This document shows, in pieces, positions 1 through 4,157 of a stretch of DNA of 6,007 bases. Numbering within the stretch: position 1 is the stretch's first letter; the number at the start of each line of letters is the position of its first letter. The notes beneath the pieces are model-generated. The model was not told the origin of the DNA, ran no database searches, and worked only from the letters and a program-made list of their open reading frames with translations. Source of the stretch: Elusimicrobia bacterium RIFCSPLOWO2_01_FULL_60_11. GTDB lineage: Bacteria; Elusimicrobiota; Elusimicrobia; 2-02-FULL-39-32. The stretch lies in contig MGUS01000033.1 of assembly GCA_001800085.1 (NCBI GenBank), forward strand, positions 24,797-30,803, given 5' to 3'. Position numbers and translations under genes: made by a program.

Positions 1-990
1 GCGCTCATCGAGTCCTCTGTCGATTCAGATGAGCCCGTCACCGTGCGGTCCGTGCCCGCCTTCTCCCTTTTGAGTTTCCTAAATCCCACAACATGGGTCG
101 TGATGACAGGCCAGGGGACTCTGGCCATCGTGCCTTCCGGATTAGAGGTGCCTATCGCCATGAGCGCGGGCGGCGGGTTCAGTATCGGCGCGGGCGTGAG
201 CGACCTGGTCAGTTCCAAGATCAGCCGCATGGTGGCCCTGCTCCGGGGAGCCTATCTGGCGCGGCAGGTCATGGAATTATTGTCGACGCCGGTGCAGAGC
301 GCGCGGGATGCCGTTCAAGCGGTCATTGCCGTGGTTGCGAATGTCCTTGGGGCCGAAGAACGCCGGCCCATGAACCCTCAAGACCTGGCCCTAGCATCCA
401 TCGCTGCGAGCACGGGGGTGAAGACATGGCCGGGGAAGGACCTCATCGAGACCGAAGGCCCGTCCAGCCTGGCCCTGCGCGTCACGGGCAAAGAAAAATC
501 CGAGATTTTGGCGAAGAACCTTGCGGACTGGGTAGAGGCGGCCGTTGCCGCCCGCCAGACGGAACTCACGCCGACGGTGCTGATCCACGCGGGCAGCGCC
601 TATCGGATCGAGCAGGACCGATTCGAGTGCCCCGCCTATCTTCAAACCATCATCATGGAAGTCGTCCGGTCGCTTCCGGAAAATCAAAATATCGTCCTGG
701 TGCTGGACGAAGAGCCTGCCCGCGCGCAGGAGATCGCCGGAAAATTGGGCATCCCCAAGAACCGCCTGGCTTTCATCGAGAGGGACATCTCGCGCGCCCA
801 TTCCAGGATCGTTGAGCAAGGCATGACGGAAGTCAAGCTCATCATGTCGGAAGGCCTGTGGGCGGGGCTGGACCAAAATCTGCGGGCTGTCTACGCAAAG
901 ATAGCCCGCATCCTCATGCCGTCCCTATCTGAGGCCCGGGACGTCGCAGGCATCGTTTCCAAACACCAGGTCGTCCAGCTTTCCCAATAG
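1..990 (+). CDS. C-terminal part of a large protein of unknown function (5' end outside window)
   Basis: The reading frame is open from the first base to the TAG at 988-990, giving 329 residues. The GTG at 43 is only an internal codon: it has no ribosome binding site and the frame continues upstream of it, so I treat the gene as 5'-truncated by the window edge. I do not recognise a family. Window residues about 20-75 are rich in Gly and hydrophobic residues, and 76-118 look helical. From about residue 190 the pattern alternates strand and helix: hydrophobic strands VLIHAG (193-198) and IVLVLDEE (231-238), then VKLIMSEG, each followed by an amphipathic helix. This suggests a Rossmann-like or other alpha/beta fold, which is inference. 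No catalytic motif is evident. The next gene begins 198 bp downstream behind its own promoter, so co-transcription is not implied. I see no intrinsic terminator after the stop. Confidence 0.75.
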   Translation, partial: ALIESSVDSDEPVTVRSVPAFSLLSFLNPTTWVVMTGQGTLAIVPSGLEVPIAMSAGGGFSIGAGVSDLVSSKISRMVALLRGAYLARQVMELLSTPVQSARDAVQAVIAVVANVLGAEERRPMNPQDLALASIAASTGVKTWPGKDLIETEGPSSLALRVTGKEKSEILAKNLADWVEAAVAARQTELTPTVLIHAGSAYRIEQDRFECPAYLQTIIMEVVRSLPENQNIVLVLDEEPARAQEIAGKLGIPKNRLAFIERDISRAHSRIVEQGMTEVKLIMSEGLWAGLDQNLRAVYAKIARILMPSLSEARDVAGIVSKHQVVQLSQ

Positions 991-1018
991 TGAGCCCCAG
1001 TCGATTAAAAGCTATTTT

Positions 1019-1102
1019 CATATGTCAATTTTCGGATATGACATATAAAACGTATGACAAATGTCATATCAAACGAGCCGCCCGTGTGAATTCTGTCATA
1101 TG
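1019..1102. promoter_or_regulatory. Cluster of five TGTCAT/ATGACA operator-like hexamers
   Basis: This AT-rich stretch carries ATGTCA at 1022-1027, ATGACA at 1038-1043, ATGACA at 1054-1059, TGTCAT at 1062-1067 and TGTCAT at 1094-1099. Most are extended by flanking TA or AT. Copies three and four form a perfect inverted repeat, TATGACA-AA-TGTCATA (1053-1068), and copy two is itself near-palindromic (TATGACATA, 1037-1045). The centres are 16, 16, 8 and 32 bp apart, all multiples of 8. The cluster lies just upstream of a putative sigma-70 promoter, where a dimeric transcription factor would bind. Which protein binds is not visible; the NtrC-family regulator encoded downstream is one candidate for autoregulation. 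Confidence 0.55.
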
Positions 1103-1125
1103 AACGGATTTAATCTATTGAGGGG

Positions 1126-1154
1126 TTGAAAAAACACCTGTTTTCTGTTAAAAG
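1126..1154 (+). promoter_or_regulatory. Putative sigma-70 promoter for the signalling operon
   Basis: TTGAAA at 1126-1131 matches five of six consensus -35 bases. After a 17-bp spacer comes TAAAAG at 1149-1154, four of six for the -10, preceded by a TG (1146-1147) in the extended -10 position. Transcription would start near 1161, giving a leader of about 28 nt before the ATG at 1189. I see no GG-N10-GC sigma-54 element in this region. The operator-like cluster lies directly upstream. Confidence 0.45.
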
Positions 1155-1175
1155 TTCACTAGCACTACCTTAAGT

Positions 1176-1183
1176 AAGGAGGT
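1176..1183 (+). promoter_or_regulatory. Strong Shine-Dalgarno sequence
   Basis: AAGGAGGT is a near-perfect anti-16S match, five bases before the ATG at 1189. It fixes the start of the small membrane protein gene and is the strongest ribosome binding site in the window. Confidence 0.8.
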
Positions 1184-1188
1184 CATAC

Positions 1189-1485
1189 ATGCCAACACCT
1201 ATGGACGCAATGCTGGGCCTGCTCGTGGCCGCAGTCGGACTGCTCACCCTCGTGGTCGCCTTTTCGGTGGCCGAGCCCAGGAACAAAATGATCTCATACG
1301 TCATCGCCTTGGCCGTCACCGTTCTGGGCGGCTATTATTTCGTCTCGGCGGAGCTTCGCGGCTTCCAGATGCGACGCAGGATCAGCGAGATCCAGCAGAG
1401 GCAGAACGTCAACCTGGACGAGATCCGCAAGCGGCTCGAACAGAACCAGCCCCCTGTCCCGCAAAAAAATCCCGGAGCGCGCTGA
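1189..1485 (+). CDS. Small two-helix membrane protein of unknown function
   Basis: A 98-residue protein with two clear hydrophobic segments, about residues 8-28 and 35-54. A short charged turn (EPRNK, 29-33) separates them, and a hydrophilic tail from 57 onward follows, starting with a basic cluster (R62-R64). The tail is rich in Gln, Glu and Arg, is probably helical or coiled coil (about 62-86), and ends in a Pro-rich stretch. The start is secure because of the AAGGAGGT five bases upstream. I do not recognise a family. It lies first in the operon, 42 bp before the receiver-kinase hybrid, which has no membrane or sensor domain of its own. A role as membrane anchor or signal input for that kinase is possible but is inference from position only. 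Topology cannot be settled, since both the turn and the post-helix region carry positive charges. Confidence 0.75.
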   Translation: MPTPMDAMLGLLVAAVGLLTLVVAFSVAEPRNKMISYVIALAVTVLGGYYFVSAELRGFQMRRRISEIQQRQNVNLDEIRKRLEQNQPPVPQKNPGAR

Positions 1486-1527
1486 GAAAATTCGGCATCC
1501 CGGGGGGAAATCCGGAGTTGTCCCGTC

Positions 1528-2631
1528 ATGAACGCGGGAAGCATCCTTGTTGTCGACGATGAATCCTCCACCCGGGAGCTCTGCGCCGACATCCTGAGCG
1601 AAGAGGGATACACCGTCCTCCAGGCGCCCGGGGCCATGGAAGCGCTCCTGGCCCTGTCCCAGAAACCCTTCCAAGTCGTCCTTTCCGACATCCAGATGCC
1701 CGGCATGGACGGCGTCGCCCTTCTCAAAGAGATCCACAAGACCCGGCCTGAAATGGAAGTCATCCTCATGACCGCGTTCGCGGGCCTGCCCACCGCCGTG
1801 GAAGCGGTGCGCCACGGCGCCTACGATTACCTGTCCAAGCCCCTGTCCCGCGAAGCCCTGCTCAATTCCATCCGCCGAGCGCTGGATAAAGTGGAGCTCC
1901 GCCGCAAGCTCAAAGAGTCCCAGGGCAAGCTGATGGAGCAGGAAAAACTGGCCGCCGTGGGCGCCGTGGCGGCCTGGCTTTCCCACCGCATGAGGAATTC
2001 CCTTTCGGTGGTGCTCATGTGCGCGCATTACCTGGAGCAGAAGGCCGCGCCTTCGTCGTCGGATGACCTCAAGGAGGTCATCCACGCCATCCTCGACAAA
2101 GTGCGCAACCTCGAACTCATCACGTCGGACCTCATCACCTATTCCAGACCTTACGACCTTCAGAAATCCCCGGGGGACTTGAACGCCGTCGTCGATGAGT
2201 CGGTCAAGTCCCTGGAAAAGCAGTTCCAGCTCCAGAACCTCGCGGTGGTGCGCCGATTGGACCCCCGATTGCCGCAGATCCCCCTGGACCCGCACCTTCT
2301 GAACGAAGTGTTCGAGAACATCCTCATGAACGTGCTCCAGGCCGTGGGGGGGCAGGGGAACCAGTCGGTGACCGTCAAGACGGAATTCCTGAACGGGACC
2401 GACCGCTCCGTCGTTGTGTCCATCAGCAACACGGGCAGCTTCATTTCGCAGGATGACCGGGGAAAGATCTTCGCGCCTTTTTTCACCACCAAAGAGAACG
2501 GCAGCGGCCTGGGGCTGGCCATCGCCAAGAAGGTGGTGGAAGAGCACGGCGGCAGGATATCTGCGGAATGCAGCGACGAGTCCGGCACAAAGACCACCAC
2601 TTTCAAGATCGTCTTTCCGGTGCCGGCATGA
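1528..2631 (+). CDS. Hybrid response regulator receiver-histidine kinase, cytoplasmic
   Basis: A 367-residue protein with an N-terminal CheY-like receiver (about 4-120): acidic pair D10/D11, phosphoacceptor D54, T82 and K104 followed by Pro. A helical linker (about 120-142) leads to a dimerisation/phosphoacceptor domain with H153 in SHRMRNSLS. The C-terminal ATPase domain (about 255-367) has N-box ENILMNVLQAV (263-273), G1-like SNTGSF (300-305), FAPFFTTK (315-322) and an intact GSGLGLAIAKK G2 box (325-335). There are no membrane helices, PAS or GAF domains, so input must come through the receiver or a partner. In most HisKA kinases an acidic residue follows the His; here it is R154. N157, at the position tied to phosphatase activity, is kept. 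In G1 the usual Asp is N301 and the second Gly is F305. Activity may therefore be altered (inference). GGAG at 1514-1517 lies 10 nt before the ATG. The stop overlaps the next start by ATGA, implying translational coupling with the NtrC-type regulator, the likely partner. Confidence 0.92.
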   Translation: MNAGSILVVDDESSTRELCADILSEEGYTVLQAPGAMEALLALSQKPFQVVLSDIQMPGMDGVALLKEIHKTRPEMEVILMTAFAGLPTAVEAVRHGAYDYLSKPLSREALLNSIRRALDKVELRRKLKESQGKLMEQEKLAAVGAVAAWLSHRMRNSLSVVLMCAHYLEQKAAPSSSDDLKEVIHAILDKVRNLELITSDLITYSRPYDLQKSPGDLNAVVDESVKSLEKQFQLQNLAVVRRLDPRLPQIPLDPHLLNEVFENILMNVLQAVGGQGNQSVTVKTEFLNGTDRSVVVSISNTGSFISQDDRGKIFAPFFTTKENGSGLGLAIAKKVVEEHGGRISAECSDESGTKTTTFKIVFPVPA

Positions 2632-4025
2632 GCGAAAGACCCCTGCCGGTCGTGGTGGTGGACGACGAGCCCAGCGCCGGGATGATCATCACCAAGATCC
2701 TGTCCGACAGCGGCTATTCCGTGCGGGCCTTCTCCAACGCCGAGGACGCCATCAAGCATTTCCAGTCGAACCCCGCCCGCGCCGTGGTCTTTTTGGACAT
2801 CTTTCTGCCCGGCATGGACGGCATGGCCGCGCTCCCCAAGCTGCTGGAGATCAACCCCGCGCTCCCCATCGTGATGATGACGGCGTATCAGACGGTGGAT
2901 TCCGTCATCCGCGCCATGAAATCGGGCGCGGCGGATTTCCTGGTCAAGCCGCTCAACCCCGAGATGGTGCTGCAGGCCGCGCGGAAATACGGGGATTCCG
3001 TCCTGGCGCGCCAAGCGGTATCCGATTCCGCCGCCGGCGCCGTGGCCGCGCAAAAACAGGCGGTCCCCGATTTCCTGTCCTTCACCCCCGCCATGAAGTC
3101 GGTGCTTTCCATCGCGGAAAAGTTCGCTTCGAGCGACCAGACCATCCTGCTGCTCGGGGAAAGCGGCACGGGCAAGGAGCTGCTGGCCCACTACATCCAC
3201 TCCAAGAGCGCCCGTTCGAAAAAAAACTTCGGCGTCGTGGACTGCGCGAGCATCCCCGAATCCCTCTTCGAATCGGAGCTTTTCGGATATGAAAAGGGCG
3301 CCTTCACGGGGGCCGACGCGTCCAAAGCCGGGCGTTTTGAGCAGGCCAATGGGGGCAGCTTGTTCCTGGATGAGATCGGCAACGTCCCCCTGGCCATGCA
3401 GGCCAAGCTCCTGCGGTTCACCGAAGACCACAGGGTCTCGCGCCTCGGGGGGAAAAAATCGTTCCCGCTCGACATCCGCCTGATCACGGCCACGAACGCC
3501 GACCTGCGCAAGCTGGTCGATAAAGGGACATTCAGGGAAGACCTTTATTACCGGCTTTCCGCCCTGACCGTGAACCTGCCCCCCTTGCGGAACCGCCCCC
3601 GGGAGGAGAAGGAACTGTTGGTGGACCATTTTCTGAAATCCCACGCCGCGAAGCTGAAAAAACCCGTCCCCGCGCTGTCAGAAATGGCGCGCAAACTGAT
3701 CATCAACTACCCCTGGCCCGGGAATGTGCGCGAATTGGAGCATTCCCTCTATTCGGCCGCGCTCCTCTGTTCGACAGGCGTCATCGAACTCGACGGCCTG
3801 CCCATCGGCATCCAGTCCTATACGAGCCACAGAGAGGAGACCGTTCCCCAGGCATCGGAATCAAAGGAAAAGACCCTGCGCGAGATATTGAAAAAAGTCG
3901 AAAAAGAGCAGATCCTTTCCGCCATCAAGCAGTCCGAAGGCAACAAAAAGAAAGCCGCGGAAGCCCTTAAAATCGACTATAAAAATTTCCTGAAAAAGCT
4001 GAAAGAATACGGCTATGACTCGTAG
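2628..4025 (+). CDS. NtrC-family sigma-54-dependent response regulator
   Basis: A 465-residue protein of standard NtrC/AtoC length and order. The receiver (about 6-120) has D12/D13, phosphoacceptor D57, T85 and K107. The AAA+ domain (about 150-385) has Walker A GESGTGKE (177-184), the sigma-54-contacting loop GAFTGA (224-229), Walker B GGSLFLDEIG (242-251), TATN (287-290), FREDLYYRL (302-310, carrying the likely arginine fingers) and YPWPGNVREL (361-370). A C-terminal Fis-type helix-turn-helix (about 424-465) includes EGNKKKAAEAL and ends in LKEYGY. All residues needed for ATP hydrolysis and sigma-54 remodelling are visible, so it should be a functional DNA-binding activator. The ATG at 2628 is preferred over one 20 codons upstream because it overlaps the kinase stop (ATGA) and begins exactly at the receiver fold. 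The partner kinase is probably the upstream hybrid. A canonical sigma-54 promoter lies about 100 bp past its stop, so the adjacent fibre gene is the obvious candidate target. Confidence 0.96.
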   Translation: MSERPLPVVVVDDEPSAGMIITKILSDSGYSVRAFSNAEDAIKHFQSNPARAVVFLDIFLPGMDGMAALPKLLEINPALPIVMMTAYQTVDSVIRAMKSGAADFLVKPLNPEMVLQAARKYGDSVLARQAVSDSAAGAVAAQKQAVPDFLSFTPAMKSVLSIAEKFASSDQTILLLGESGTGKELLAHYIHSKSARSKKNFGVVDCASIPESLFESELFGYEKGAFTGADASKAGRFEQANGGSLFLDEIGNVPLAMQAKLLRFTEDHRVSRLGGKKSFPLDIRLITATNADLRKLVDKGTFREDLYYRLSALTVNLPPLRNRPREEKELLVDHFLKSHAAKLKKPVPALSEMARKLIINYPWPGNVRELEHSLYSAALLCSTGVIELDGLPIGIQSYTSHREETVPQASESKEKTLREILKKVEKEQILSAIKQSEGNKKKAAEALKIDYKNFLKKLKEYGYDS

Positions 4026-4029
4026 GGGC

Positions 4030-4042
4030 GGGTTTCAAACCC
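4030..4042. promoter_or_regulatory. Perfect dyad, possible activator-binding site
   Basis: GGGTTT-C-AAACCC is a perfect 13-bp inverted repeat starting five bases after the NtrC-type stop codon. Its centre is about 117 bp upstream of the predicted sigma-54 start at about 4153, within the range of enhancer sites for this class of activator. The stem is short and no T-tract follows, so an intrinsic terminator is unlikely. The operator role is inference. Confidence 0.3.
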
Positions 4043-4053
4043 ATCCGTACAGG

Positions 4054-4070
4054 TATGGCAATATTCCATA
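4054..4070. promoter_or_regulatory. Dyad TATGG-N7-CCATA, candidate upstream activating site
   Basis: TATGG (4054-4058) and CCATA (4066-4070) are inverted around the nearly symmetric CAATATT, giving a 17-bp imperfect palindrome of the size bound by a Fis-type HTH dimer. It is centred about 91 bp upstream of the predicted sigma-54 start and 26 bp from the GGGTTT dyad. Its TGGCAA looks like half of a sigma-54 element, but no GC doublet lies at the required distance, so it is not a second promoter. Confidence 0.35.
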
Positions 4071-4079
4071 GTATTCCCT

Positions 4080-4085
4080 TATAAT
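4080..4085 (+). promoter_or_regulatory. Isolated perfect sigma-70 -10 box
   Basis: TATAAT is a perfect -10 hexamer in the fibre-gene upstream region. The best -35 is TGGCAA (4056-4061), only three of six with an 18-bp spacer, and it lies inside the TATGG dyad. If used, transcription would start near 4091, leaving a leader of about 67 nt. This is an alternative or basal promoter at best; a match by chance in AT-rich DNA is likely. Confidence 0.2.
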
Positions 4086-4126
4086 CGAGAATCCCCTAAT
4101 TAACCCATAAACTTAGCCATTTAATC

Positions 4127-4142
4127 TGGCAATATAGTTGCA
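4127..4142 (+). promoter_or_regulatory. Sigma-54 (RpoN) promoter, -24/-12 elements
   Basis: TGGCAA (4127-4132), five intervening bases, then TTGCA (4138-4142). The invariant GG (4128-4129) and GC (4140-4141) are exactly 10 bp apart, as sigma-54 holoenzyme requires, and only one base of the TGGCAC-N5-TTGCA consensus differs. Transcription should start near A4153. The element sits between the gene of a sigma-54 activator and the fibre gene, which supports function. A dyad, ATATAG-TTGCAT-CTATAT (4132-4149), overlaps the -12 element and might be an extra control site. Confidence 0.75.
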
Positions 4143-4157
4143 TCTATATTGTATAGG

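Noticed and set aside
1019..1102. CRISPR array or IS-end repeats
   Set aside because: The repeated units are only six to nine bases in mixed orientations, with no spacers, no cas genes and no transposase.
1294..2547. Long minus-strand open frame (417 codons) opposite the small membrane protein and kinase genes
   Set aside because: Low-complexity His/Gly/Arg/Asp-rich translation typical of the antisense of GC-rich genes. It overlaps two well-supported plus-strand genes and has no recognisable domain.
2568..2627. Upstream ATG extending the NtrC-type protein by 20 residues
   Set aside because: The extension lies inside the kinase gene and adds basic, non-receiver sequence. The ATGA overlap at 2628 and the receiver fold boundary favour the downstream start.
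2414..3292. Plus-strand 292-codon frame across the kinase/regulator junction
   Set aside because: Arg/Gly/Pro-rich frame-shifted shadow of the kinase and NtrC-type genes.
2160..3644. Minus-strand open frame of 494 codons opposite the kinase/regulator genes
   Set aside because: It overlaps proteins with full sets of conserved motifs on the plus strand. The translation is a shadow with no domain.
4030..4042. GGGTTT-C-AAACCC as an intrinsic terminator of the signalling operon
   Set aside because: The stem is short and is followed by ATCCGTACAGG rather than a T-tract.
4054..4070. Second sigma-54 promoter at TGGCAATATTCC
   Set aside because: The GG is not followed by GC at 10-bp spacing; the bases there are TA.
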